Positions 29,360-39,749 of a DNA stretch of 64,000 bases are shown here, in pieces; position 1 is the stretch's first letter, and each line of letters begins with the position of its first letter. Below the pieces are notes generated by a model. That model was not told the DNA's origin. It worked only from the letters and a program-made list of their open reading frames with translations, and searched no databases. This DNA is from Symbiodinium natans (taxonomy: Eukaryota > Sar > Dinophyceae > Suessiales > Symbiodiniaceae). The stretch spans positions 70,001 to 134,000 of the forward strand of contig CAJNDS010002136.1 in assembly GCA_905221605.1 (NCBI GenBank), written 5' to 3'. A program made the position numbers and the translations under genes.

Positions 29360-29453
29360 CCTCCATCTGATCGGCAAAGGCTCCCCAAGCTCCACCATCG
29401 AGACTCGGCCTGGCACAGAGGAGAGCGGGCCCTTTGGACCCCCCCATTGAAGC
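29360..29453 (-). CDS. Candidate exon (SLDGGAWGAFADQME)
   Basis: 94 bp between TTCTAAG acceptor and GTTTAGGG donor. Reads ASMGGSKGPALLCARPSLDG, then GAWGAFADQME. Unrecognised but clearly protein-like. Confidence 0.55.
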
Positions 29454-29471
29454 CTTAGAAACCTCTCGAAG

Positions 29472-29562
29472 GTTTAGGGTTTAGGGTTTAGGGTTTAGGG
29501 TTTAGGGTTTAGGGTTTAGGGTTTAGGGTATAGGGCTTAGGGCTTAGGATTTAGGGTTTAGG
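29472..29562. repeat. TTTAGGG array
   Basis: About 13 units; upstream of the acceptor of exon 29360-29453 in minus sense. A following ORF (29551-29790) is built from an AACCTCTCGAAACCT repeat and is not a gene. Confidence 0.96.
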
Positions 29563-29842
29563 GACAGGCCTCTGGACGAAACCTCCTGAAACCTCTCGAA
29601 ACCTGATGAAAACCCCTTGAAATCTCTCGCGAAACCTCTGAAGCCCCTTGAAACCGGATAGCCGTTGTAAACCGTCGTCAGACGCTTCAAGCCATGGAAT
29701 GCCTTGGAGCAACAAACTTCTACCCGCTAAAACCCTGAAGCACAAATCCTGAAGCCTCCTAAAACCCCCAACTAACCATCTGTTGCACATACCTCAACCA
29801 TCCTCAACCCTAAATCCTAAGCCCTAAACCCTAACCCTAAAC

Positions 29843-29922
29843 CCTTTGCCCTAGGAAGCCTTCGGAGCTCACGAGCTTCTCCTCCTCCTCGGCATTCCTC
29901 GCATTCAATGCGTTGCCCAAGG
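29843..29922 (-). CDS. Candidate exon (LGNALNARNAEEEEKLVSSE)
   Basis: 80 bp, acceptor CTGAAG, donor GTTTAGGG at the array edge. Reads LGNALNARNAEEEEKLVSSE, then GFLGQR. Unrecognised. Confidence 0.55.
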
Positions 29923-30088
29923 CTTCAGGGTTTAATAGTTTAGGGTTTAGGGTTTAGGGTTTTAGGGTTTAGGGTTTTAGGGTTTAGGGTTTAGGGTTAC
30001 TAAGGATTTCGGCTGATTGAGGGTTGAAGGTGCAGGCTGGTCCTTGACTAGGCGTAGAGGCTTTCGGAACCGTTTGGGGGGGGTGGGT

Positions 30089-30135
<47 letters not shown>
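30089..30135. repeat. 47-nt poly-G run
   Basis: Uninterrupted G homopolymer preceded by GGGGTGGGTG. Confidence 0.97.
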
Positions 30136-30136
<1 letters not shown>

Positions 30137-30383
30137 ATTCCGGGCAAAAAACCTTGTTGGGCTTCCGATGTTTCAGAGCTGTTAGAGCTGTGGGTCGTGG
30201 GAATCGCTGCTGAGTAACACAGGCAGGCCCTGCCAGACCTTCGAGTACCCTCAAATGGGGTTTAGGTTGAGTGTTTAGGGTATAGGGCCCCAAAAACCCA
30301 GCTGCGCTACACTTCCTTGTGCTTGAAGGGCTTTGCCAGCATGGCTTTGTAAGGCTGCAAGCAATGCTTTCCAACACAAAGTG

Positions 30384-30660
30384 TTATATAAATTCTGCAC
30401 AGGTTGGTTGGAGGAAGTGTGTTAGCAAGCTTTGCTGTTCACAATCTTGCCTGGTAGCGACCTGCCGTACCTCGCGCCTGAGAGCTTTTGTATTTGTCGC
30501 CCCATCACTCACGCAGCCTGCCACTACTCCTGACCGAATCTTGTTGTACCCGTACGAATATACGTCATAGCAGACCTTGCTCGTGGCAAAAGACATCAAG
30601 GAAGGGGATGCAACAATGGAGATGCAGCTTTCCAAGAAGACAAGACGTTTGGCTAGTATA
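30384..30660 (-). CDS. Hypothetical ORF (YDVYSYGYNKIRSG)
   Basis: About 90 intronless codons on the minus strand to TAA at 30384, including SLMSFATSKVCYDVYSYGYN and VVAGCVSDGATNTKAL. Upstream of 30660 the frame enters MITE family E (30653-30764), which is not coding. Could be a retrocopy or a long last exon; not recognised. Confidence 0.5.
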
Positions 30661-30764
30661 GGGGCCTCAATAATTAGAACAAGGTTTTGGGGGTTGTTGT
30701 AGGTAGTATAAAAAAAGTGACCATAAGGGAATACTATAGTAGTACTTCTTCCGACCCTATAGTA
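30653..30764. repeat. MITE family E, copy 4
   Basis: CTAGTATAGGGGCCTCAATA to CTTCCGACCCTATAGTATG. Confidence 0.82.
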
Positions 30765-30881
30765 TGCTCCCTGTAAGGACCTGGACTCACAGAACGTGTT
30801 CAACAAACAGGGATAGGCATCGGATTTTGACTGGTTTGGGTTCCGGTTCTTCGCTGGCCCTTCTGGGCTATCTGTTCTTGT

Positions 30882-31030
30882 CTATGAGCGAAACCGTCTG
30901 ATGCTTCCTGACATCGATCGACCGCCAGGTGCACATGAGCTTTTTGCACCCCTAAACTCCTGAATATGATCACTGTGTGTCTCCAAGATTCGTGGCGCCC
31001 CGATAGCTAAAACTCCAAAACTTAAATGAG
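30882..31030 (-). CDS. Hypothetical ORF (APRILETHSDHIQEFRG)
   Basis: Minus frame reading FGVLAIGAPRILETHSDHIQ and ending in RRFRS and a stop. MITE family D copy 5 (31051-31173) lies just upstream. Unrecognised. Confidence 0.35.
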
Positions 31031-31050
31031 CCCACCCCCCCCCCGCTCCC

Positions 31051-31173
31051 GAATATTTGCTTAAGACCCCCCCCAAAAAAAATAAATAACAAAAAACAAC
31101 AATCAGCACTATATTGCCCTTATAAGGAAGACTATGTTTTTTGTTTTTTGGGGGGTTTTAAAGATAATAGTAG
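31051..31173. repeat. MITE family D, copy 5
   Basis: ATATTTGCTTAAGACCCCCC to GGGGTTTTAAAGATAATAG with an ACAAAAAA-rich core. Confidence 0.75.
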
Positions 31174-31209
31174 CCTCCCCCCCCCCCCCCCCAAACCCCT
31201 GCCGAACAG

Positions 31210-31275
31210 GTGCTCGCCAAAGGCAGCGGCGGACCAGACTCTGGAGACAGTTTCCTGATCGGCTTCGGGCTTTGA
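31210..31275 (+). CDS. Candidate terminal exon (VLAKGSGGPDSGDSFLIGFG)
   Basis: Plus strand, acceptor CGAACAG, 21 codons and TGA. Glycine/serine-rich but not repetitive. Family unknown. Confidence 0.45.
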   Translation: MLAKGSGGPDSGDSFLIGFGL

Positions 31276-31401
31276 AGCTCAGGGCTTACGAGCTCTCCAC
31301 CCCCCCCCCCCCCCCCCACCCCCGCAAAAAAACAAGACGTGGGTTACGAGGCTTTGACCTCTAAACCCTAAACCCTAAACCCTGAACCCTAAACTCTAAA
31401 A

Positions 31402-31485
31402 GCAGTCGTCATGGTGGGAGGTTGGGTGCTGGAGGAGGCAACTCTGGAGCCCGCTTCTTAGAACCCCGAAGCCATTCTTCACCAG
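31402..31485. other. Exon-like segment between arrays
   Basis: Between CCCTAAA (31363-31400) and TTTAGGG (31486 on). Plus reads VVMVGGWVLEEATLEPAS to a stop after an AAAAG acceptor. Strand uncertain. Confidence 0.35.
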
Positions 31486-31643
31486 GGTTTAGGGTTTAGG
31501 GTTTAGGGTTCAGGGTTTAGGGGGTCGAGGCTCAACCCAGCTAAGAGTGCCCTCTCAGAACCTGAAGACACACCGCAGCCCAAGCCCCAAAGCCAGAAAA
31601 GCCGGAAAGACCCAAACACTGGAGCCAGTGAGCCCAGCCCAAA

Positions 31644-31910
31644 ATGCTTCAAGTCCATGAGTCCATGAATGAACAACCTACACAAGCCCACTCGCGGCTT
31701 GGTATTGCCCCCCAAGCAGCGGAGGCAGGGGCAGGTTCTGGCACACTTCTCGCTGGCATGCCTCGCAAGCTAAAGGATGTCCCCTCCAAACCGAAATCAC
31801 GGGCCCGATGCCCTGAGCCACCTCAACCCGCAAACCCTGAATCCGAGATCGCATGGGGTTTTCACATGAAGCCCCAAGCCCGATTGACTACTATTTGCCC
31901 CAAAGATTAA
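31644..31910 (+). CDS. Hypothetical ORF (LLAGMPRKLKDVPSKPK)
   Basis: 88 codons on the plus strand; GTLLAGMPRKLKDVPSKPKS is the most protein-like part. It ends in MITE family D copy 6 (31887-32053). Weak. Confidence 0.25.
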   Translation: MLQVHESMNEQPTQAHSRLGIAPQAAEAGAGSGTLLAGMPRKLKDVPSKPKSRARCPEPPQPANPESEIAWGFHMKPQARLTTICPKD

Positions 31911-32053
31911 AAAAAAAAAAAAACGATATTCCCTACATTGCCCGTATAAGGAAGAACATTTTTATGTTTTAATTTGTTATTGATTTAGCTTTTTTCGGTT
32001 GATTTTGTTTTTTTCTTTTGGGGGGGTCGGGCTTCTTAAGCAGTTGGTAGTTG
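31887..32053. repeat. MITE family D, copy 6, enlarged
   Basis: ACTACTATTTGCCCC to CTTCTTAAGCAGTTGGTAGT; the core is T-rich and longer than in other copies. Confidence 0.7.
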
Positions 32054-32191
32054 ACAGCTAAAGCATGGCAGCCTGCACGTGCATGGCTGCTGCCAATGAA
32101 GCAGCTGTGAGCCGTGCTCACAATGAACGCTGGGTTGAGGGCTTAGGGTTTATAGCATTAGAAGAACAGCTGTAGCGCACAGAACTGTAGC

Positions 32192-32440
32192 TTGCACAGG
32201 GAGCTGCCTCGTGCACTACTCCTTGGACATTCATTGAGGCCGTCAAGGTTCTCCCGACACTCTTCATGTGCCACTGGCCTCACCGCCAGCACAACCATCT
32301 GCGGCTTGGAGAAAGTCCTGGGGACTAAACACGACCAGCGAGCAAGCAGTGCATCACTAGATTGGGGGGAGAGAATGCTCCATACGTGCTTGAATGATCC
32401 GTGTGCAAGGTTTGGGCTTTGGTTGAATATTTAGGATACA
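32192..32440. other. Unassigned, open on plus strand
   Basis: 80 codons without a stop on the plus strand (CGLEKVLGTKHDQRASSASL). No splice signals stand out. Nothing recognised. Confidence 0.25.
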
Positions 32441-32459
32441 TAAAAACAACACGCGCGGG

Positions 32460-32600
32460 TGCATGCATGCATATACGTGTGTATGTATGAATATGCGCGT
32501 ACATATGTATATGTATATGTATACGTATATGCATATATACATACATATATATATATATATGGTACCCCCCCCCAAAGATCTACCGTTTCCCACCTTTTTT
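32460..32600. repeat. (TA/GTAT) microsatellite ending in GGTACCCCC element
   Basis: GTGTATGTAT/TATATA tract to 32560, then GGTACCCCCCCCCAAAGATC, related to the element at 34795-34874. Confidence 0.85.
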
Positions 32601-32719
32601 TCAACAATGAAACAAAATCCGTCTGCTTCATAGTGAATTTTCGCAATGCAATAAAACCCGTCTGCCTCACAATGATAATGCCCACGACGCCATTCAGAAC
32701 TCTCTTCAAAGATTTCGAA

Positions 32720-33110
32720 CGCCGGCCGTTTCAATTGAAACGTTTCCGTTTCAATTGAAACGGCCGGGATCCAAGATCCAAGATCCAAGATTTCCCAGGA
32801 CTCTTGCCGAGGCATCTTGGAATCCCATATCTTGGATTCTGCCCGTTTCAACTGACATGTTTCCGTTTCAATTGAAACGGCCGGATTTGGATTTAGGATT
32901 CCAAGATGCCTCGGCAAGAGTCCTGGGAAATCTTGGATCTTGGATCGTGGATCCCGGCCGTTTCAATTGAAACGGAAACGTTTCAATTGAAACGGCCGGT
33001 TTTCGAGATCTGGGATTCCAAGATGCCTCAGCAAGAGTTCAGGGAAATCTTAGATCTTGGATCTTGGATCCCGGCCGTTTCAATTGAAACGGAAAAGTTT
33101 CAATTGTTGA
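32720..33110. repeat. Palindrome cluster, CGTTTCAATTGAAACG
   Basis: A perfect 16-bp palindrome CGTTTCAATTGAAACG occurs five or six times in pairs separated by GGAAA/TTTCC, alternating with an inverted and direct 90-bp unit (CCAAGATGCC...GATCTTGGATC). The unit is inverted between 32765-32830 and 32900-32960. Confidence 0.9.
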
Positions 33111-34450
33111 ACTTCAAAACTCCAGGTTCAGGATTCAAGATCCCGTGGAAACTTTTCCTGCAATCTTGAATCTTGAATCTTGGATCCCGGAGTTTTGAAG
33201 CTCAAAACTCTACGTTGAAGTTCAAAACTCACGGAACCCCATAGGGCTAAGGTTTGAAGGTTTAGGGCTTCAGGTTGAGGCATTAGAACCTGAGCCGGCA
33301 ATTAAAACTAAACCCTTAACCTTTAAACCCTATAGGGTTAAGGTGTTAAGGTTTAGGGTTTACGATTTAGGAATTCAAACTTGAGCCGGTAGTTCAGCCT
33401 AAACTCTCGACCTTTCAACCCTATAGGGTTAAGGTTTCAAGGCTTAGGGCTCAAGATTTAGTCATTTAAAGCTAAGCCCATAGAGTTTAAACCTCAAGGG
33501 TTTAAGGTTTATAGGTATGAAAACATGAACCCTAGACCCTCTAGGGGTCTAAAAAGTTCAAGGGTGTTCAGCCCACAGACGCTGAAGGTATAAATGCCCA
33601 GCATTGAAACCTTGAAGCCCTAATGAGGGTTTTTTAAAGGTTTAAGGTCTGGGGATTGAAACCTAGGTTTGGGCATTCAAACTGGTTTAAGCCTTAATCC
33701 CTGTAGGGCTAGGTATTTAAACCGAATAGCTTCCCTTGAAACGCTATAGGTTTAAAGGTTGAGGTTCAAAACCTTTAAGCCTCTGGGGTTTAAAGGTTTA
33801 GGTTTTTGCAGAGTTTGTCTACCCTATGCGGGGTAGCCCTATAGGGTTTTAACGCTATAGGGTTCAAGGTTCAGGGTTTAAGAGGGCATTGCAACAACCC
33901 AACCCTAAACCCTCAGGGATTGAACCCCTTTACTGTTATCCTTAAGCCTTAAAGCATTTAGGGTTTAGGGTTATAACGCCGAAGAACCCTCAGGGATTTA
34001 ACCCCTTTACTGCTTTCTTCCAGGCTGAAAGCATAAACGGTTTAGGGTTATAACGCTGAAGAACCCTCAGGAGGTTAACCCCTTTACTGTTTTCCTTAAG
34101 CCTTAAAGCATATAGGGTGTAGGGTTATCACGCTGAAGGTATAAATGCCCAGACCTTAGGTACATCAGGCTTAGGCATTAAAACCTTTAAGCCCTATAAG
34201 GTTGTTAAAGGTTTAAGGTCAAGCCTTAAACCCTATAGGGCCCTATAGGGTTACGGTTTTTTCAGGGTTTATCAACCCTAAACGCTATGAGGGGTTTAAG
34301 GTTTAGGGTTGAAGGTTCAGGGCATTGCAAAAACATAACCCTAAACCCTCAGGGATTTAACCGCTTTACTGTTTTCCTTAAGTCTTCAGGCATATAGAGT
34401 TTAGGGTTATAACGCCAAAATCTATAGGGCCTAAATCCTAACCGTAAATC
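33110..34450. repeat. Degenerate satellite of TATAGGGTT-type units
   Basis: Diverged 70-80 bp units with CCCTCAGGGATTTAACCCC, CTTTACTGTTTTCCTTAAGC and GGGTTATAACGC, best seen at about 33910, 33985, 34065 and 34340. Many short palindromes. No gene. Confidence 0.8.
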
Positions 34451-34794
34451 CCATAGAGTTCTGCCTATGTTTGTAGGCCTCGCCTCCTGTGGAAATGCAA
34501 AGGAAAAGTAGAATAAGTACCCACGGCATGTATGTATATAGGGTATATATGTATTGCATATCAAATACAGATAATGGAGATCCTCGAACCATAAGACTAT
34601 GAAGTATTCGAGCGCAAAAGGTGATGCGGAAAAAATCATGTACTGTAAGCCCCGGGGACGCGAGAATACTATGAGCAAAGACCTTTTCACTATTTCCCTC
34701 TTTATTGCCGGTTCGGTGTCTTGGGTTGGTGCAGGATCGGTTACCTATTGTTACGAGGGACTAGATCGGAAGGGATTCTGGATCGTAAAAGCAT

Positions 34795-34874
34795 TACAAA
34801 AGGGCAGATCTCTGGGGGGGGGAAGCATATATATATATATATGGTACCCCCCCCCCAGTGACCTACCCTTTTTC
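34795..34874. repeat. Palindromic element with (TA) core
   Basis: AAAGGGCAGATCTCTGGGGG, then AAGCATATATATATATATGG, then CCCCCCAGTGACCTACCCTT: two arms in inverted orientation around a TA tract. Confidence 0.7.
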
Positions 34875-36961
34875 GCCTTGTCTCAAGTCACCCAGCTGCA
34901 CTGCAAGCAAACTCGGTGTGCAATATAGCGTATTTCCTAGGGCGTAGACTAGAATACAACTAAAATCGCATACACGGGACAGTAGAAAAACCAAAAAAAA
35001 AACAAAACCAAAAAAACCAAAAAACCAAAACCAAAAAAACCAAAAAACCAAAACCAAAAAAATCAAAAAAACCAAAACCAAAAAAACAAAAAAAACCAAA
35101 AAAAACAAAGCCAAAAAAACCAAAAATACCAAAAAACACCAATTTTCCGGGACTCTCAGGAAATCCCTATGAGGCTTCTCCAAGAGTCCCGGAAAATTGG
35201 TGTTTTTGGTATTTTTGGTTTTTTTGGTTTTGGTGTTTTTGGTTTTTTGGTTTTGGTATTTTGGCTTTTTGGTTCGCCTTCACGGTCACGAGGCAACAAC
35301 TACGCATTTTTAAGTGTGCTTATGCTAATTGTGCTTTTCAGAAATAGTATACAAGTGGTCTTTCTAGTGCTTCAGAACTATTTGTTTCGGTATTATGTAA
35401 GTAGAGCCGCTAGTGTTTAGTGCATCTTTTGGTTGTACTCAAGTGTAGTAGACCTTATTCAGCCATTACTTGGTGCTCTGGTAGCTCAATTCGCATGGAT
35501 AATATTTGCCGGGTACTTGCGATTAATTATCTAGAAGCAGCATTTGCAATACTTGTCTTGAGAAAAAACATTTATTGCTTAGAATTGTTTGCTTAAAAAG
35601 TGACTCCTACTCGTCCAGGAATACCCCAAAACCCTATAATCCAAACTTTAGCAGAGATTCTCCTGAAAAGCTTGCTTGCTTTTGGATGTGTTTATGTATT
35701 TGTGAATTTGCTTGTGTATGGCCTTCACTAAGTACTTTTCTAGGATTCTTGTGCATTTTTTAGGCCTGATTGTGCAAGTTGCGTTTTTCAGGCATAGTAA
35801 AAAAAGTGTGGTCTTTATTGAATACTTCAGACATCTTTGTTTCATCGTTATGTAAGTAGAACCGCTTCTATTTCCATTATTGTGCATTTTTTATGCTTGC
35901 TCATGCAAATTGTGCTTTTCAGACATAGTATATAAGTGGTCTTTAGTGAATACTTCAGCAATCTTTGTCTCATTGTTATGTAGGTAGAACCGTTTCCATT
36001 CCCGCAAGTGTTTTTTTCGTATTTGGTTGAGTATGGTCCTTTAAATAGTATTCATTTGAGTCAAATTGGGCTATTTGCTTAAGAATTCCTCTAGTAGTTA
36101 AATTCGCATAGAATGAATACTTAAAAAAATTGTTTCATGAATATGTAAACATAAGGTGTTTCATTTGACTTTGCAGATAGTACTTCAATAATACTTTGCC
36201 TGGTATAAACACAACTGTTTCAATGCATTAGTTGCTCAACAAAGCACTATTTGCCCTTTAAACCACACTTTGCCATGTGTTGGTTGAATGTGGTGCTTCT
36301 TTCGTATTTTGGTTGAGTATGGTCCTTTGGGCTATTTGCTTAATAATTTCTCTAGTAGCTAAATTCGCATAAAATGATTATTTCAAAAATAAAAACGGTT
36401 CATGAATATGTAAACATAAGGTATTTCAGTGGACTTTTCAGAGAGCATACTTTGCCTAGTACAAACACAATTGTATAAATACAGTATTTGCACTTTAAAC
36501 GCACACTTTGCCATTTTTTGGTTGAGAATGGTGTTTGTTTCGTATCTTGGTTGAGTATGCTCCCTTAAATAGTATTCACTTGAGTCAAATTGGGCTCTTT
36601 GCTTAATAATTACTCTAGTACCTAAATTCGCATAGAACCAAGAAAAATGTTTCACTATTTGATTAATACCCTGCCTCGTACAAACACAATTGTATAAATA
36701 AATTAGTTGCTCAACAAAACATTAATTGCCCTTGAAACGCATAACTTGCATAGAAAAACACTGATCTAAACATCTAAAAACAGCATTGTCCGCTTCAGAT
36801 TCAAAATGTAGATTCTTCCAATGCTGGCTTATCGGGGTCTGTGAGGTAGGTGTCCCAGTAACTGTCCTTCATTACCCGGGCTACTTTTGGGCCTTCTTTG
36901 TTATTTTTTGTTAAAAAGGCCTAAAAAGGCCTAAAAAGGGTAGGTCGCTGGGGGGGGGGGG
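34847..36961. mobile_element. AT-rich island with terminal inverted repeats, candidate non-autonomous element
   Basis: Left end CCCCAGTGACCTACCCTTTT (34850s-34873) and right end AAAAGGGTAGGTCGCTGGGG (36934-36953) are inverted copies differing at one position outside the homopolymer. Between them DNA is far more AT-rich than the window and holds repeated blocks: a ~130 bp block at about 35325, 35783 and 35908 (TTTTCAG.CATAGTA...GTAAGTAGA.CCGCT), and a ~200 bp block at about 36030, 36310 and 36550 (GTTGAGTATGGTCC...CTAAATTCGCATA). No transposase frame was found. It may be a decayed element or a satellite island. Confidence 0.45.
34985..35226. repeat. Long hairpin, CCAAAAAA arms
   Basis: 35111-35156 and 35183-35226 are near-perfect inverted copies around a 26-nt loop; the left arm continues as CCAAAAAA repeats to 34985. 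Poly-Phe/Gly frames through it are artefacts. Confidence 0.92.
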
Positions 36962-37311
36962 TGCATACATATATATATATATATGCAAATGTTTGCATGC
37001 CCTAGATCTCATACAGAGCACAAGGGCTGCCGAACACACCCCACACAATGCAGCATTCTCCATGTCCTAGACAACACGAAAATGGCAGACCTATTTGGCC
37101 TGCAGAGAGTTTACGAGCCTACAACGTAACCTACCCCGTAAAACCTGAACCCAAAGTTTCAGCTGCAGGGGCCGGTGGTGTCGGAACACTTGTCCTGGGC
37201 TAGCCGAGGTTGCTCACGCGCCCATGCGTCTCTTGGCAGCTGGGAGAATTTTGAAGTGGGGAACTTCACACTGACGAGAAGAACGCAAGGAGATAAATCC
37301 TCAGGGCAAGG

Positions 37312-37428
37312 TGATATAGGGCCCTTTATGATTAGAATAGGCTTTTGAGGCCTATTATAGTATAACAGTATACTATTTAGGGATCATAGGCGAATACTGT
37401 CAGGAATTATTCCGACCCCGATGATATT
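37312..37428. repeat. MITE family E, copy 5
   Basis: GATATAGGGCCCTTTATGAT to TATTCCGACCCCGATGATAT. Confidence 0.78.
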
Positions 37429-37677
37429 GCGTCAAGGAGCCGAGCCAGAGTGCTTTGAAGCGCTCGAAGTCGAGGAAATGTCCCTGGGTCTCCAGCCCTT
37501 AGATTTTGTCTGTTGAGAAGAGTCCAGTCACAAATTCTCGGGAAAAATGACCCTAGGATTGAGAATTGTTGGGGTTTGGGATTAAATTAGGGGGGCCCCG
37601 CCGGCCTAAGAGCCTTTACAGGGCTTCAGCTCTTGCAAAGCCCACACCTTGACTAAGATGTTCTGAGAAGAACTTGC

Positions 37678-37789
37678 CCTAAACCCTAAACCCTAAACCC
37701 TAAACCCTAAACCCTAAACCCTAAACCCTAAACCCTAAACCCTAAACCCTAAACCCTAAACCCTAAACCCTAAACCCTAAACCCTAAAC
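37678..37789. repeat. CCCTAAA array
   Basis: Sixteen units, ending at the donor of exon 37790-37829. Confidence 0.97.
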
Positions 37790-37829
37790 CCTAGCCGGAG
37801 AGCCTTCCATGTACAGCCGCATCCAGGTC
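37790..37829 (-). CDS. Candidate exon (TWMRLYMEGSPAR)
   Basis: 40 bp, acceptor CCTCAG, donor GTTTAGGG; reads TWMRLYMEGSPAR (another frame is open to a stop). Unassigned. Confidence 0.45.
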
Positions 37830-37860
37830 CTGAGGCTTCTAGGCTAGACCCAGGAGGAAC

Positions 37861-37966
37861 CTAGGAATAAAAAAGGGTGCCCTTTTTGGTTGCAAGGGGC
37901 TTTTTAGGTAACCTGAACCCTAAAGAAGGGAATAAGGGCCTACTCTGGGTCCGAGTAGGTCTAGGG
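37861..37966. repeat. MITE family F, copy 1
   Basis: GGGTGCCCTTTTTGG... and GGGAATAAGGGCCTACTCTG; CTAG at both ends. Confidence 0.75.
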
Positions 37967-38384
37967 AATCTTGGGTGTACAGTTCCGAAGTTCTCAAGGT
38001 TGCACCGTTGCATCCTAAACCCATGCTTGCCCTGGCACCAGGGGGCTTTGCGGATTGCGGGTCGAAGCAAATCCTTCCCCTTGGCATACATGGTTGATGA
38101 ATGGATGTTCAGAGCCTTTTGGTGCAACTTAGTTCGATATCGCTCTTCTGGTTTTGGACAACTGCGTGAGGGCCTCAGGACTCAGGACCACCCAGCAGGG
38201 CATGGTTTCCGTATGGGGTTGCAGTACGAGTAACGAACATTCAAAATCCGAAGAATGACCCCCTGTCGAACCCTTTTACGCGCTTGCCCTGTCAACCTCT
38301 GTGAGCCCCTATGCCTTGAGCGCCAAACTCTGAATGTTCAAACCCACACCACCAAGCCTACTGGCCCCGGTCCTCCCCCCAGCC

Positions 38385-38465
38385 GGGAAAAGGGAGTTCA
38401 GCCAGGTCCGCTTGGCCAAGCACTGCGCGCAAACAGCGTAGCCGCACCTGTCACGCACTTGAAGT
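38385..38465 (-). CDS. Candidate Cys-rich exon (RCGYAVCAQCLAKRTWL)
   Basis: Minus strand, reads VRDRCGYAVCAQCLAKRTWL with CxxxxxCxxC spacing as in the second half of a FYVE/RING-type zinc finger (CGxxxCxxC). The acceptor is unclear: the frame continues back to the TTTAGGG array at 38477. Confidence 0.4.
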
Positions 38466-38699
38466 TCACAGGTCGCAGGGTTTAGGGTTTAGGGTTTAGG
38501 GTTTAGGGTTTAGGGTTCAGAGTAGTATAAGCAACCTTACTCACCTGTATTCGGCAACATACCTCACCTGTATTCTGCAACAATTAAATATTCTAAACTC
38601 ACTGGCGGTGCTTCGTATCATTGACTGGTGGCTTCGTGCCACCACGGAACCTTCAAATTGGGTTCAGGTGTCGGTCTTCCGGGCCACATTGGCAGCTCT

Positions 38700-38830
38700 A
38701 GGGGGGGGGGGGAAGCTTCGACGAAGGGGCGTTTGTACATATACATATACCACGTATATGAATATACATATGTATGTGTATTATATATATATATGTATAT
38801 ATATATATATGTATGTATGTGCATGCTCTG
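38700..38830. repeat. Poly-G and TA/GTAT microsatellite
   Basis: GGGGGGGGGGGGAAGCTTCG then ATACATATG-type repeats; resembles one arm of the element at 34795. Confidence 0.85.
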
Positions 38831-39121
38831 GTAAAGATAGAGCCGGTGTTCCTGTACAGCCGGTGTTCCCGTACATACTTTCTTGGGTCTGTCCACTTGT
38901 ATGATACCTCGCAGTTTCGACATCGTACTGCGCAACAAAAATGCTTCTTCGATTAAGAATGTTTCCTCTTGGGAGGGGGGGGGGTAGAAGAGTTCCCCCA
39001 AAAAAGTTCAACCTATTCAACCGAGATCAGACCCGAAAGCCTACCCTTGATAAGACCCGAAAGCCAACACCCTGACTTCGAAGGCTTCCCCACGCTGTCC
39101 GGCGGTTCTGGGAAGTAACTA

Positions 39122-39233
39122 TATAGAGATTTCCGACATTAGGGGGGGGTACCTTATTGGGGTCCTCATTATCAGGGAATCCTGCTATTTGGGGGTCTAT
39201 ATTGGGTCCCTTATTTTCGTAGTCTCCCATATG
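39122..39233. repeat. MITE family B, copy 8
   Basis: GAGATTTCCGACATTAGGGG to TTCGTAGTCTCCCATAT, full length. Confidence 0.8.
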
Positions 39234-39246
39234 GGGCTTACACTGG

Positions 39247-39357
39247 GCTGCCCAGTAACCTAGGCTGAAAAAGGGTGCCCTTTTTTGCTTAAAGGGGTTT
39301 ATAAGGGAACCTAAACTCCCCAAAAAGGGAATAAGGGTACTACTGGGCATCCTAGTA
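39247..39357. repeat. MITE family F, copy 2
   Basis: GCTGCCCAGTAACCTAGGCT to CTACTGGGCATCCTAG, directly after MITE B copy 8. Confidence 0.78.
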
Positions 39358-39536
39358 CAAGAAGTGCTGTCAAGGCCACACCAAGCAATGTGTTGGGTCG
39401 CCAACATCCAGGCCTCTGAACATCAAGTCTTCAGAGGGCTCGCAGCCAAAAAGCTACTTGGACTCTCTCACTGGTGGCAGCCCCAGGAAACCCTAAACCC
39501 TAAACCCTAAACCCTAAACCCTAAACCCTGAAAGCT

Positions 39537-39749
39537 CACCGGGATATACACCAAGCTCTGTCTTGGATTGACGCATGGGGTATATATCACAATCAAATGG
39601 CGGATCATTGGGCTCGTGAAGCTGCAAAGTTGTTACCTGCCTCTGCTCTGCAGGCTTTCCATTCTTTTCGGGCTGACACGTTATGTATTTCTGCTACCAA
39701 GGCTGCTGTCGCGGGTCTTCTTCGTGCTGTATGGGATGCTTTTCTCTAG
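39537..39749 (+). pseudogene. Non-LTR retrotransposon RNase H fragment
   Basis: 71 codons ending in TAG. Reads HRDIHQALSWIDAWGIYHNQ, then MADHWAREAAKLLP: the YHNxMADxxAxxAA stretch is the last Asp motif of the RNase H domain in LINE-type elements. The rest of the element is missing. The fragment begins 6 nt after a CCCTAAA array (39488-39530), consistent with 5' truncation or with the array having grown at the junction. Confidence 0.65.

Noticed and set aside
34863-35183. Phe/Leu-rich membrane-like ORFs
   Set aside because: Translation of the CCAAAAAA hairpin arm.
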